From: Thamnaconus septentrionalis
Lineage: Eukaryota; Chordata; Actinopteri; Tetraodontiformes; Monacanthidae
Assembly: GCA_009823395.1 (NCBI GenBank)
Contig: CM020501.1
Location: forward strand, 28,113,361 to 28,177,360
Length of the DNA stretch: 64,000 nt
Reading direction: 5' to 3'
In this document: positions 40,761-50,226 of the stretch, piece after piece
Layout: the number at the start of each line of letters is the position of its first letter
Position numbering within the stretch: the stretch's first letter is position 1
Position numbers and translations under genes: made by a program
The notes under the pieces: generated by a model
What the model was told of the DNA's origin: nothing
Database searches by the model: none
The model's input: only the letters and a program-made list of their open reading frames with translations

Positions 40761-43008
40761 TGAAGGCAAAGGCTGTTGTTTAATGGTTGACTGCGTGTCG
40801 TCTGCGTTCCTTGTTTTGATCTGGTAACGATGAGAATGAAAATGATCGGCCGCCGCCTCCGCTGCTCTGAGACGCTCGGGTTCCGACCTCGGCGCTGCGT
40901 TCACGCGTCCGCGTCAAGCGTAGGACAGCACGCAATCGTCATCGAAAGACCCCGCCCCCATCTTGACTGGTGCTACTTTTTTTTCTTTTCAATTTACTGA
41001 TTTAATTTCTCTATGGTTTTTGCGGTAGCGACAGCAGGTGACCCTCAGGTTCTTATTTGTTTGTTCACTGCTCGGGTGAACTGTTTGACTCACTCATAGT
41101 ATCCAGTACATCTCACTGGGACATGATTAAGGAGGCGGAAGTTTGCTGTTTTCCCAGGAGTGCAGGACACCAGGACTTCAACAAAAAAATGGAGGGACTT
41201 TTATCTCTATTAGCTTTTATTCTGCTGTACTGTGCAATTTGCCTGTCCGTTCCAAATAAAGATTAAAAAAAAAAAAAGACCCCAATCTTCATCGCCCGAT
41301 GCCCCCACCCCCACCGCCCAGTAAATAATGTGCAATTTTTCCGGTTACTCGACGCCACATGGTGCCCATCGCTCATCCCGCCCGCTGGAGCCAAGAGGAG
41401 AAATGATGACAATTTTTAATCTGGCGCTCAATTTTGTTAGTATCTATGAATAACAAACAGAGGTGCGAGCTCACCGAGGGCCAAGAGTCGGCGGCTGGTG
41501 CAGGAAAGAGGCGGGGGGGTGAAAAAAAATGACATTAGTCAAAGTGGATGATGTCTGGGTGGAGTGAAACAGGAAGTGGAAACGGCCCATCAAGCAAATA
41601 GGCCTTTTTTTCCTCCTCCTCCTCTTTTTCTTTTTTTAAACAGCCATTCACAGAGGTCAAGACGCGAAAAGCGAAGTGGAGCCGAAGCGTCCTCGACCGG
41701 AAGAAACGCGCGTGTGCGACGTTTGCGAAAGAACGCACGGTTTTCAAATAAATAAATAAATAAATGAATGAAGGCCCAGCAGTTCCATTTTGAAAGTCCA
41801 CAGACGCAGTTTTAGCAAAGTCGTGACGAGGCTAGGCGAGCACCGCACCGGGTTAACATCCGTCACGCATAAGTACACAAATATAGCACTCATTCCAGTC
41901 GCTCATTGGCATATGATCCATTAAAATGTGTTCTCGGGGGCTAAAATTACCCCAGTGTTTGGTGTTTTTGGGCCCCCAGGGCGAGGAGCGCCGCTGCCCT
42001 CCATCCATCAAGCGCTAACTTCTGGTTTAGCTCTCGAATCGGGATGATGAAAATCGCACGGCTCCCCCCCCCGGGGCCGGGCTGGAATCACAGTTTGAAT
42101 TGATATTGCACAATAAAAGAAGAAGAAGAAGAAGACAAAACAACAAAAAATGTATATCTTCGACCGCTAACGCCTCTGTTTGAAGGTCGGACATCGTGGT
42201 ATGCCGTGCAAAAATGATATTCTTTGACGTCTGTCGCAGCTTCATAAATGCTGAGCAAACACCTGGCAAAATGAATTAATAAATAAACCCCTCCCACCTG
42301 TTTGCAAACCGGCTCCTTTTGCTTTCCAATTTTCTAAACATAAATATTTTCTATATTTGAAGACGCCAGACGTGGCTGCAGCTCGAGTGACACGATAATC
42401 ATGCGGTGATCGAAAATTACAGTGCGGTTGGCACGAGCACGGCAATCTCTGGGTTTCGCACAGGCAAAGGTCCGGGCACAGCGCCCTCTAGTGGGTGTTG
42501 GGGGCGAGGGAAGAGGGGGGGTGTGCAGCGAAACGTGTTCCAACGTTTTTCGGCCCCTCCGAGCCACCAGAGGGCAGCCAAGCGTTCTCTTCAGTGGAAG
42601 TTGAGGGTTATTGCAGGTGGAATGAGTTGACCAATGAGGTCGGAAGCGAATGGCTTTTGGTGATTTTCACTTTGCACAAAGGAAATGACAGGACATTAGA
42701 AGAATGTGATTGTTCATTACTTTGATTTTTACTTTTTGTTACCGAGGACCTGCTGAAACGATACGCCCAGCAGCCAGTAGTGGCTCAGTATTGGACTTTG
42801 TCAGGATAAGGGAATTTGTAAATGAGAAGATGATGAGAGGTAGACAAGCATATGTTAATGTGATTGCATGTATACATGTATGTACTGTATGTATGTATGT
42901 ATGTGTGAATGTATGTGTCTATGTATTAGAAAGTAGGTATTTGAATACGTAGGTAGATGCTCTTTTACGTATGTTAATGTGGGTGCATGTATGTATGAGT
43001 ATATATAG

Positions 43009-43041
<33 letters not shown>

Positions 43042-43778
43042 TATTTATATTTAGAGAAAGAGGAGAGAGAAAACAAGCTCTGCTTCTTCTGACTCCTGAA
43101 CGAATACGTTTACATTTATTATACATTTATTTTATTTTCTGTGTTTTATTAATTTTGCTTCCTTACCTTTTCTTTCCATGTTATGATTAGGGATGCACCG
43201 ATACCAATACTGGGTATCTACTTGTACTTGCCGATACCTTGACACCGCTACCAGTTGAAAATGTATTTATATGACAACTTTGTTAAATTTGTGTTTGTAC
43301 TGCAGTGAAACTTGTGACAGTCGCCCCATGTTTTCAAAAAAATGCTGAGGAATGTTGTTCAAATAACAACAAAAAAAGTCATTCTACACTGTGCCATGGT
43401 GTTATGAAGTACTTGGTCTCGGTGAGTACTGAAATTGCAGGTACTCGTACTCTACTTGTTATGTAAACAATGGTATGGGTGCATCTCTAATGATGCTACA
43501 TTAAGGATATTGTTTAACAGCAGTTAAGAAGCCTTGCTGAATTTGAAAATTGTCCCTCCCACCCGGGGCTGGCAGACTTACCGCTGGCCTGCACGGCCGA
43601 GCTGTGCGAGTAGCCCAGGGCAACCAGGGCCGTCTCCACCAGCTGCGTGAAGAGCACGTCCCGCCGCACCAGCACGAACTCGGCGTGGCGGTCGCCGTGG
43701 CCCTCGGGGTCGCCGCCGGCCGCGCCCATGTCGGCGTGCTCCACCACGCAGTAGACCGGGATCATCAGACCTGGACGG

Positions 43779-43815
<37 letters not shown>

Positions 43816-44152
43816 ACACACAGGGGGCAAAGCGTGAGAGCCGGAAGGAAAGCGTTTCTTTCTTTGGGTCCTTCCCCGGTGGTCCCCCCCCCGTCCCCCC
43901 CAGCTCAGCCCGAACAATCTGGTTTGGCTGTATTTGTCTTCAGCACGACTTATTAAAAGCCGCGGAGGGAATTAAATTGTTTCCAGAGCTGCCAGTCGTA
44001 ATATCTGTGTCACTCAGCACCGGCACTTCCCGGGTCGCCCCGTTTAACGGCCCGGCCCCCTCCCCGTCGCCCGCAGGAGCCGATAATTAACGAGCGATCA
44101 ACCCCCCAACACCCCCCCCACACACACACACACACACACACACCCCACCCCC

Positions 44153-44185
<33 letters not shown>

Positions 44186-45835
44186 CTGCCGAGGAGGAAG
44201 CGACAGATCAGCTGCGGCCAGACCGCAGCGTCACAAGACGCATAACCCCGCCAGCTCCATCGCCGAGCAGCTGGTGGGGGGGGCGACTCAAGTGACGCTG
44301 ATGAAGACGCCTTTGCGTCGTGATGGACAGCCGTCGTATTTTTAACAGCATGCGTTGCGATTCTGAATGCATGCAGCCTTTTGTGTTTCTGTGCGTGTGT
44401 GGTCACCCCACCCAGCCGGAAAACCCAGCAGCATCCACACGCTGGTGGGTTTCCACACGAGGACTTTTGGGTGGGAACGCCCACCCCCCCCGTTGTGAGT
44501 TATGGTTTACAGGCCAAAACAAAGACACAATGACCCTCCTCTTCCTCTTCCTCTTCCTCTTGTACTACTACTACTACTACTACTACCACTTCTTCTTCTG
44601 CTCCTTCTACGCACTTGTCCTCAGAAATTTTAGTGTTTTTTTTTTTCACGTCTTGTGTTGGCCGTTTCCAAGCTTCCGATCCTGAATTTTTCGGGTTAAA
44701 AACAGCGAGGATGAACAAAAATGTCAGGTGACTCTCGTCATGTTTTGCTCTTCCAAGAAGGAAGTGGAAGAATCCGGGCAGAAAAAAAGACATTCTTCAC
44801 TTCTTCACTCGAAAAATACGTTTTGACCCTTTTGATGACGGCTTCCGCCCCCTTTCTCGGCAGCATCCACGGTGAACGCCCAGAAATGCAATTTTTCTGC
44901 GTTTCGCTCCGGTTTACTGCCAACGTGGGTCAACACCTCAAACAATCCAAAGGTTTTGGATTAAAGGATTGTTTGCGCTTTTTGGAGGAGGAGGAGGAGG
45001 AATGTTTCCCGTCGCCTGCCAACGACGGCAAGATTATTGCGTGAAAATTGTGAAAAAGCGTAAAAAAAAAAAGTCCAGACCTATAAAATCAATAAACCCT
45101 GATGCGTATTGCAGAGAGAAAGAGAGAAAAAAAAATCACAATAATCAGTAAATAAAAACCCACCCCTGCTGCAGCCGCGAGTTACCACAATCGTGACGGG
45201 GTCCCGACAAGCATCACTTATATTGTCATGTTGCATTTGGGTAATTTACAAGGCGGGGTGTTGGTTATATTTTGGGGTTTCCCCCCAAGGGAAAAAAAAG
45301 AAAAGGATTCCTTGGCGGCTGTAAATCACTGAAGCCCCTACGGATCGTTTTTCAACTCAACGGAGTTTTCACACGTACGATAGGCGTGCAAAGTAGGAAA
45401 TAATTGACTTGGCTGTAAAAAGAAGAAAGAAAAAAACTTTTTCTTTTTCCTCTTCAATACAATTCCCAACTTGATTCGGGGCCGCTGATTGGTTGCCGCT
45501 GCGGACGGACGGACGGACGGACGGACGGGACGGGACGGACGGGACGGGGGTCTCGGCATAATTGCATGTTATTCTTGTGTGATTGTTTTGCCCTGGGCAG
45601 CCCACATCCCCAACCCACCTCCGAGCGGCCTCTGCGGCGTGCCGTTCTGTCTGTTCCGCTGAGCGGCGGGGCTTCCGTTGACCTCCAGACGGGCCGACTT
45701 GCACGGCGGGGGGCCCGGGCTTTCCCCCCTCACATCTGGGCTGACGCTGTCCCGCCGACCAGGGCTCTCCGTGCCTCCTCCTCCTCCTCCTCCTCCTCCT
45801 CCGCCTCCTCCGTGCTGCTGCTGCTGCTGGTCCAT
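20801..45835 (-). CDS. satb2: SATB2 chromatin-organising homeodomain protein (11 coding exons)
   Basis: SATB proteins are nuclear factors that bind AT-rich matrix-attachment DNA, organise chromatin loops and regulate skeletal, craniofacial and cortical genes. Translated exons show, in order, an N-terminal SPDV/ARLE-NGSP segment, the ULD tetramerisation-type domain (MIPVYCVVE), the CUT-like domain ([17 protein letters not shown]), a Q-rich linker, two CUT repeats and a homeodomain ending in [12 protein letters not shown]. The linker string [20 protein letters not shown] and the tail pattern favour SATB2 over SATB1. Splice phases of coding exons 1-7 agree exactly, giving 467 codons with the microexon. 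Exons 9 and 10 are also in phase. The span is about 25 kb, much shorter than I recall for mammals. Oddities are a missing exon-8 donor at a CA repeat and three frame changes in the last exon, probably assembly errors because the rest is intact. Identity is from memory of the family, not from a search. Confidence 0.93.
22298..22559 (+). mobile_element. hAT-type MITE family 3, copy 1
   Basis: Ends CAGTGTTTCTCAAAGT and AAAGTTTCAGAACCACTG. Flanks atatagag and atacagag agree in 7 of 8 bases. It lies in the intron before the last satb2 exon. Confidence 0.8.
23597..23855. promoter_or_regulatory. Candidate conserved non-coding element in a satb2 intron
   Basis: 23597-23720 and 23795-23855 are repeat-free and AT-rich in an otherwise GC- and repeat-rich intron. 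Motifs include CATCAAAATTAAAGG, CCAATAATTACAGG and GCTATTTTTAATGAC. An enhancer-like reading is inference only. Confidence 0.33.
24050..24122 (+). repeat. (CA)n microsatellite
   Basis: 73 nt with two interruptions near 24062-24070. Other arrays of 25-50 nt of CA/GT lie at 1442, 2592, 6517, 6642, 6798, 12061, 16613, 17060, 20514, 23544, 25805, 26349, 32951, 33021, 36733, 38289, 38652, 38969, 44114 and 47209. Confidence 0.95.
24554..24745 (-). CDS. satb2: satb2 coding exon 10 (second half of CUT2)
   Basis: 192 nt, phase 0 to 0: [64 protein letters not shown]. The acceptor is ACCAG|G and the donor CAG|GTACAG. It is nearly identical to SATB2 CUT2, including [10 protein letters not shown] and [13 protein letters not shown]. 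Confidence 0.93.
24885..25375 (+). mobile_element. MITE family 1, copy C (in a satb2 intron)
   Basis: It begins GCTGCGTTTTCATGAC and ends GGTAACGCAAC. About 491 bp, in the intron upstream of coding exon 10, only about 140 bp from that exon. A fragment of a retroposon 3' end follows directly. Confidence 0.8.
25376..25450 (-). mobile_element. Truncated retroposon 3' end
   Basis: On the minus strand the segment reads CCAAATTTGGGATCAATAAA followed by an (ATCT)n tail, a layout of fish LINE/SINE 3' ends. It directly abuts MITE copy C. Confidence 0.5.
26882..27260 (+). mobile_element. hAT-type MITE family 2, copy 2 (satb2 intron)
   Basis: CAGGGGTGGGCAAACTACGG at the left and GCTTGCCCAGCCCTG at the right. 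Flanks ttccaaca and ttcgaaca match in 7 of 8 bases. 379 bp, same internal sequence as the 15.8-kb and 37.3-kb copies. Confidence 0.88.
27391..27743 (+). mobile_element. MITE family 4, copy 1
   Basis: Inverted ends AGGGATGCGGCGATACCA and GGTATCGGTGGATCCCT, with the body made of GTAC/TATCGG-rich sequence. Such AGGGATGCACCGATACC elements are common hAT-like MITEs of fish. Confidence 0.75.
28045..28197 (-). CDS. satb2: satb2 coding exon 9 (first half of CUT2)
   Basis: 153 nt, phase 0 to 0: [20 protein letters not shown], then [31 protein letters not shown]. The latter matches SATB2 almost exactly. The donor is CAG|GTGGGT. The acceptor is a CAG ending a run of about 17 TCA triplets, so no ordinary pyrimidine tract is present. 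Confidence 0.9.
28199..28251 (+). repeat. (ATG)17 microsatellite at the satb2 exon 9 acceptor
   Basis: Perfect triplet repeat. Its minus-strand form (TCA)n runs straight into the CAG acceptor of exon 9. Confidence 0.95.
29006..29085 (+). repeat. (GT)40 microsatellite overlapping the end of satb2 exon 8
   Basis: 80 nt of perfect GT. On the minus strand it is read as alternating His-Thr in the exon 8 frame and lies where the splice donor should be. Confidence 0.95.
29101..29292 (-). CDS. satb2: satb2 coding exon 8 (second half of CUT1), 3' end unresolved
   Basis: The acceptor CCCAG|G at 29292 starts [20 protein letters not shown], then [20 protein letters not shown] and [24 protein letters not shown]. 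This completes CUT1. No GT occurs on the minus strand between 29170 and the CA repeat. The first possible donor is beyond the 80-nt repeat, about 29003. The listed end is therefore only the last plausible codon, and the true exon must extend further or be misassembled. Confidence 0.85.
30189..30229 (+). repeat. Perfect 15-bp inverted repeat beside the SINE
   Basis: GGGCAGTATATTAAG at 30189-30203 and its complement at 30215-30229, loop of 11 nt. Confidence 0.9.
30231..30607 (+). mobile_element. tRNA-headed SINE (satb2 intron), expanded by a GT microsatellite
   Basis: The head holds TGGTTAGCGCTG and GGTTCGATTC, which resemble A and B boxes of RNA polymerase III promoters. Then come TGGAGTTTGCATGTTCTCCC and CTTCCTCCCACACTCC, familiar from fish repeats. 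A (GT)n of about 48 nt lies inside, near 30422-30469. It is 3' of coding exon 8 relative to + coordinates and about 120 bp from exon 7. Confidence 0.75.
30731..31320 (-). CDS. satb2: satb2 coding exon 7 (Q-rich linker and start of CUT1)
   Basis: 590 nt, phase 1 to 0. It reads [20 protein letters not shown], a polyglutamine run of ten coded by CAG/CTG, the near-invariant [20 protein letters not shown], then [21 protein letters not shown] and [30 protein letters not shown]. The last part is the first half of CUT1. The acceptor is TTCCAG|T preceded by a (CTT)n tract and the donor is CAG|GTGAGA. The human VKPEP motif (second SUMO site) is replaced by GCKGGIGG. Confidence 0.93.
31349..31399 (+). 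repeat. (AAG)n tract before satb2 exon 7
   Basis: On the minus strand this is a CTT tract that serves as the pyrimidine tract of the exon 7 acceptor. Confidence 0.9.
31456..31506 (-). CDS. satb2: satb2 candidate 51-nt microexon (coding exon 6)
   Basis: A TCTCAG acceptor and a GTGGGT donor enclose exactly 51 nt, phase 1 to 1, reading [17 protein letters not shown] with no stop. Exons 5 and 7 also join in phase without it, so it can be skipped freely. Inclusion gives the junction DIKVERE, which resembles human SATB2 around K233. I do not recall this segment from the mammalian protein. It could be a fish exon, an alternative exon or a chance ORF. The strong splice sites and the fitting phase favour a real exon. 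Confidence 0.7.
31660..31935 (+). repeat. Intronic tandem duplication, unit 1
   Basis: Shares GTCTGAAAATTATTTTAAAA and TCTTGGAGCTACTCCGA then GGGTTCTGCTGCCTC with a second unit about 308 nt further on. Lies between coding exons 6 and 5 of satb2. Confidence 0.75.
31965..32240 (+). repeat. Intronic tandem duplication, unit 2
   Basis: Second unit of the duplication beginning at 31660. The two differ by small indels mostly in A and T runs. Confidence 0.75.
33975..34077 (-). CDS. satb2: satb2 coding exon 5 (CUT-like domain, second part)
   Basis: It encodes [20 protein letters not shown], then [14 protein letters not shown]. It is 103 nt, acceptor TCAG|A, donor GAG|GTAACC, phase 0 to 1. The acceptor lies downstream of a long CT/TC simple-sequence tract. 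The human equivalent ends YKKYKKIKVERVERE. Here the IKVE motif is only regained through the next small exon. Confidence 0.92.
34345..34560. promoter_or_regulatory. Candidate conserved non-coding element upstream of satb2 exon 5
   Basis: A complex block between a CA and an A array, with CTAATCACTAATTACATCAT, CTGGAGTGTAATGAG and GATGGTAGCGACAATTATC. It has no coding potential. Similar blocks are at 22800-22960, 25850-25960, 38490-38640, 41860-41960 and 43900-44060. Confidence 0.3.
35960..36492 (+). mobile_element. MITE family 1, copy D (in a satb2 intron)
   Basis: Same internal sequence, ending TGGAAACGCAGC followed by TATA. The left inverted end is degraded. The minus strand reads [20 protein letters not shown], the best-preserved SANT-like remnant. 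Confidence 0.8.
36902..37025 (-). CDS. satb2: satb2 coding exon 4 (CUT-like domain, first part)
   Basis: It encodes [20 protein letters not shown], then [22 protein letters not shown]. It is 124 nt, acceptor GCAG|C, donor CAG|GTACGC, phase 2 to 0. The residues match the CUT-like domain preceding CUT1 in SATB proteins. Confidence 0.92.
37252..37768 (+). mobile_element. hAT-type MITE family 2, copy 3, with a nested retroposon
   Basis: The left end is worn (ATGCAAACTATGGCCC). The right end AGTTTGCCCACCTCTG is clear. The middle is interrupted at about 37424-37581 by a foreign segment ending in AATAAAGGCTTCTTCTTC. Confidence 0.78.
37424..37581 (+). mobile_element. Truncated retroposon 3' end nested in the hAT MITE
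   Basis: It contains TTTCCCCAATGTGGGATTAA then TAAAGG and a (TTC)n tail, a pattern typical of fish LINE/SINE 3' ends. The flanking MITE sequence continues on either side when compared with the 26.9-kb copy. Confidence 0.6.
38158..38284 (-). CDS. satb2: satb2 coding exon 3 (ULD domain, second part)
   Basis: It encodes [20 protein letters not shown] and then [21 protein letters not shown], the rest of the ULD fold. It is 127 nt, acceptor CCAG|G, donor AG|GTACAG, phase 1 to 2. A (TG)n tract, read on the minus strand, lies just upstream of the acceptor. Confidence 0.92.
38914..38960 (+). repeat. Perfect 17-bp inverted repeat
   Basis: Arm CGACATGTAGGTTTCTG at 38914-38930 and its exact complement at 38944-38960, separated by a 13-nt GC-rich loop. 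Intronic in satb2. Confidence 0.9.
41026..41278 (+). mobile_element. Retroposed fragment, copy 2, with A tail
   Basis: Same sequence as the 17.8-kb copy and ends CCAAATAAAGATT followed by 12 A. A poly(A) signal plus an A tail indicates retroposition. Parent gene or LINE not recognised. Confidence 0.65.
43189..43489 (+). mobile_element. MITE family 4, copy 2
   Basis: Ends AGGGATGCACCGATACCA and ATGGGTGCATCTCT are inverted. It lies about 90 bp 3' of satb2 coding exon 2, inside the intron. Confidence 0.75.
43582..43770 (-). CDS. satb2: satb2 coding exon 2 (ULD domain, first part)
   Basis: It encodes [20 protein letters not shown] through [36 protein letters not shown]. The acceptor is CCAG|G at 43770 after a CT repeat and the donor is G|GTAAGT. 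It is 189 nt, phase 1 in and phase 1 out. A Gly/Ala-rich insert ([12 protein letters not shown]) replaces the shorter loop of the mammalian protein. Confidence 0.92.
45502..45549 (+). repeat. (GGAC)n array in the satb2 intron after coding exon 1
   Basis: Eight or more GGAC units with GGGAC variants, about 70 bp from the exon donor. CpG-rich and likely variable. Confidence 0.88.
45619..45835 (-). CDS. satb2: satb2 coding exon 1
   Basis: The ATG is at 45835-45833, followed by five Gln, a His and about 13 Gly, then [19 protein letters not shown] and [10 protein letters not shown]. The last two match the SATB2 N-terminus (SPDVKGPPP, ARLEQNGSP). The donor GAG|GTGGGT follows 45619 and leaves phase 1. 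Joining to exon 2 restores LGGLMIP, as in SATB2. This ATG was chosen because it is the nearest in-frame ATG upstream of the conserved block. The glycine tract is encoded by a GGA/GGC repeat and may vary in length. Confidence 0.88.
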
Positions 45836-45879
45836 CCCCCTGAAAACCGCAGGACGAGCCCCCAGCACAGCGTGCGAAG
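45836..45879 (-). other. satb2: satb2 5' UTR part of the first coding exon
   Basis: A pyrimidine-rich tract of TTC repeats ends in TTTCCAG just before 45879, which is a good acceptor. The 44 nt between it and the ATG would be leader. This implies at least one further upstream non-coding exon. Confidence 0.55.
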
Positions 45880-47204
45880 CTGGAAAGAAGAAGAAGGAGG
45901 AGAAGAAGATGTAGAAGAAGAAGATTTTTACAACCTCAATTTTATTGCAATTTTTTCCACGAGGATTCAATAAAAAATAAAAATGAGGTGCAAATTTTCA
46001 CAAAAAAGGAAAGACTTGTAAATACATAGAATCACACAGATGAAAACAAAATATACAGACACTCATACATACACAGACGCAAACATAAATTAATGAAGAA
46101 GAAGAAGAAGAAGAAGAAGAAGAAGAAGAAGAAGAAGAAGAAGAAGAAGGAGAAGGAGAAGTAGAAGAAGAAGAAGATTTTGATTTTTAAAACCACTGTT
46201 TTATTCCAGTTTTTTCACTGGTAGATCAGGTGCTCATTTTTTAATGGAGGAAGAAGAGGAAGAAGAAGAAAAATAAATGAGTAAATAATAACTAGTTAAA
46301 TAATCAAAAAATTGATCAAACAAAAGCCCAAAAGAAACATTAAATCTTTGAATGTTTACAGAAGAAGAAGAAGAAGAAGAAGAAGGAGGAGGAGGTCGGC
46401 TTCAATCATCCAGTGTTTCTTTTTTTTTCTTTCAGCGATGATGACGATGACTTGGTGGAAAATTCAAATAAAAAAGAAAATAATAACAACAGTGAGGTGA
46501 GGTGGGAGGCGACATCTAAGGGGCCGACTCGTCCCTTTGTTCAGCTGCCCCCCCTCCACCGACCCCTCCCCTCCCCCCCGCTACCCCCACTGACCCCCCC
46601 ACCCCCGGGAACCGCCGCCACCGCCGCTAGCCCGCTAGCCCCGACCTTCCCCCCACCCCCCCTTTTGTTAGACACACACGAGAGGCAGCGACGGACCACA
46701 ACAGAGAGTCGGAGGCGTCTGGTACGAATCACAGGTCAACAAGTGGCGTCCACTCAGACTAAACACAGGCGGGCACGTTACTCTCTGTTTAGACACATGG
46801 GAGTAAACGACACGTGATAATGACAGACGGCGCGAGGGTGCCGGGCCGGGCCGGGCCGAGCCCGGCTGAGCCACGGAGGGGCGGGGACGCGCGTGTTTAC
46901 TGCCGGTAAAGACAACAAGAGCCGAAAAACACACACACACACACAAAGAAAAACGTTATTTGGAGATGGGAAGGGTGGAGGGAGGAGTGGTGGAGGGGGG
47001 GAGGGGCTGCTGAGATGTTGCTGTGAGAGTGAGGCTTTGATGAGGGATCATTTTTAGCTTTATTTTGGGCGAAAAGAGGCCCTTTCACAATAAGAGCGCC
47101 GAGGCTTCGGAGCTGCAGAGTTCGGGGACTCGGCTTTTTCGGTCCCTCGGCGGGCTGACAACGTTGAGCTGTCCCGAGGTCTCTCTACTTATAAACGCCC
47201 CCCC

Positions 47205-47261
<57 letters not shown>

Positions 47262-47965
47262 ACACACTTTTTTCTCTAACTCCGCAGCATCACGCATCAT
47301 TCATGAACCCTGCGGAGAAGGTTTTTCGAGGAGCTCTCTGCCCTCCTCGTCCCGGGGTTTTTCCTTCTCACCGCCCCACCAGCGCCCCTCCCCTAACCCT
47401 CTTCCTCTTCCGATATTGTGAGCGTTAAAGTCGGGCACCACAAAGAGGTGCACTAATGGGCAATGCAAACACAGACGTTAAAATAAATAAACAAAAGACG
47501 CCTCCCCCGGAGCCGCTCCGCTCTGGGCGCGACAATGGAGAAGGTGCGATGGGTGCAAAGGGTGGAAGTTCGTGCGTTCCAGAGGGGCGGGGTGTAAAGG
47601 TCGCAGCCGCAGCTCCGGCGTGATGGCGTCCGTGACGGAAAGATGCGGAACGAGTGACTGCCCGCGAGTGGGTTTCCTTCCATGGGGGGGCGTTAAAGGA
47701 CGTCGTCGCTGAGTAGCTCGACGGCGAGCTCAGCTGAGCGCAGGGCTGCTGGAGGCCCTGGTGCCAGTCCAGGTCAACGCAACGACGAGGTGGGAGGAGG
47801 GAGACGGGTAGAGGGGAGGACACCAGTCTGGGAACCGGCCGACTGTGAAAAATCGTAACGCGAACAAACGCGGCCGCCACTGCATCGAGGAAATCAAAGA
47901 CAGAAATTAGATTGTGAGTTCAATGTGCAACTCCTCCTGTCCTGCTTTTTCCTCCCTCTCCTTGA

Positions 47966-47996
<31 letters not shown>

Positions 47997-49240
47997 CATG
48001 TTTGGTCCACTTTTAATAAACACATATCTGGAATATTTAGGCCAATCGTTCATAATGGACCCACTTCTTATTTTTTCCCCCCTTTTTCATATTTTCCCCT
48101 GGAGCCACAGCGACGTTTAACTCATTAGTGGCTCCAAACTAGAAGGAGGGGAACTTGGGGGGCAAAACAAGGAGGACCTTCTCTTTCTTTTTTTTCCCTC
48201 CTCCTCCTCCTCTCTCCTTCGGGGAGAAGGCCAGACGCCCTCGATGGTCGATCGATTGGCTCGCGCCAGCGTAACCGGAGAAGCGGAGCTGATCCCAGGT
48301 AAACGAGGTGGAGGAGCCGCTGCGTTTAAATCCCAGATCCTCTGCGTGATTTGGTGGTACCGGGGGGAGGGGGGGGAGGGTCCAAGTTGTTTGCAAAGAA
48401 GAAAAAAAAACCACGTCAACCTGATTAACGATTTTGCAGGCGGAGAAACGCAGACGCTTTCCTGTGGGCGGCACGAAAATTGCCAGTTCCACCGCTCTCC
48501 GGTTTCATACACAGCGTCCCTTTTGCGGAGGAAAAACAAAACATTTTTTGACTCGAAACTCTGCTTTATGTAACCGATTCGACAGCTCTGTTTTACTTAA
48601 ACGCATCGCGCTCGCTCGCTCGCCTTCACCGGAGAGAGAGAGAGAGAAAAAAAGAACCAACAACGGCGCCTCTGTGCTTCGCCGCCGCCATCGCAACTTT
48701 TATTTAGTCTCTGCGTGTTTTAATTTTTTCGACGACGTCGCATCGTCGTAAAAAGCTGAGTTGTTTCGACTTCAAGTGTCCCAAACTTACTTTGCACGCT
48801 TTATTTAAAGCAACGGAAGCCAATTGGATGGTTTACGCTGTGAAATTGAAAAATCAAATATTTCCTGTCACACAAAATCTTGCATTTTCAACAAATAAAG
48901 ATCAGAAAGTAAAAAACTAAACTAAACACTTATTTCATGTACTAATAAATTATATGATATTTTCACAAGTAAAAAAAAAAAGCTTGTTTTTTGGCGGGTA
49001 AAAGTTGAAAATTAAAGACCTTAATTGAAATATTTTCGGGGCCAAACCTGATTCCTTAAATTCACGGACCTATAAAAAATAAAAATAAAAAAACTTAAAA
49101 GCCAGCCGCAGCAAAGCGCTTTTTTTTTTTCTTCTTCTTCTCCTCTCCCTAAAATCCACAACCGCGACTGAATATTTTTCCCCCCTTAACCGAGCATCAT
49201 TTGGTCGTCGGTATTTAACACGCCTCTTTTTTATTTTTTT

Positions 49241-49276
<36 letters not shown>

Positions 49277-50184
49277 GTCCCCAGTCCACGCTAGCATCTG
49301 TGAAACACTCATTAAAGTATTTTTATGCACATGATGAAGGGTGGGAAATAAAATCGGGAGTTGGAGGAAGAGTGGAGGGTGGGGGAGGAGGGGGGTGTCT
49401 GACCACAAACAAAAAAGAGGGGGAGGAGGGAGGGAAGGGGTGTGTTGGGGTGGGGTGGGGGGGTTAACCTGCCCGACGGAGGCTAATAAGGCCGGTTAAT
49501 CCCAGCCAATCAAACTAAAAGGCCCTCACTCCCCCACCAACCACCACCCCGCCACCCCCACCTCCACTCTCCCACCCCGGCGAATTCATTTGCAGGGTTC
49601 AGACAAGTAAAAACCACTTCAAGCGTCGCATCCAGAGGGCTCGCTGCGGCGGCGGCGCGGCGGCGGCCGAGGGAGGAAGGCCACACACTGCCAAGCGCAC
49701 ACATGGAGGCCAAATGTAGCGTCTCGCACAGCAGCAGCGGCAGCGGCAGCAGCAGCAGCGGCAGCAGTGGCCTCCCGGGTGACAACTCACGCAGGGACAA
49801 CACGGGAAGTGAATACATGAGCAAATAAATAAATATAGAAATAAATCAAACCCTCTAATTCGGGCTGATTCAATTGAAGGGGCCAGAAGGTGTCCGCTTT
49901 GCAGGGGGGAGCGGTGGGGGGTGAAGGGCCGCTTCATTTGCCATTGGGACAAGTTGAGGGAACTTTAAAGGGGCTCAAAGTCACATGCACGCAAGCACAC
50001 ACCCACACACACACAATATTTCGGCCGACAAAGCAATCAATCGTCCGGTGGGGTCAAAGCAGCTGATATAAAAACAGAATAAAAATACATTTTAAAAGAA
50101 AGGGACAAATACGTCAATACGTCATTTAAGAAGCCAGCTCGCGCTTCGGCCCCGTGGTCACACTGCTGCCACACACACACGCAT

Positions 50185-50226
<42 letters not shown>

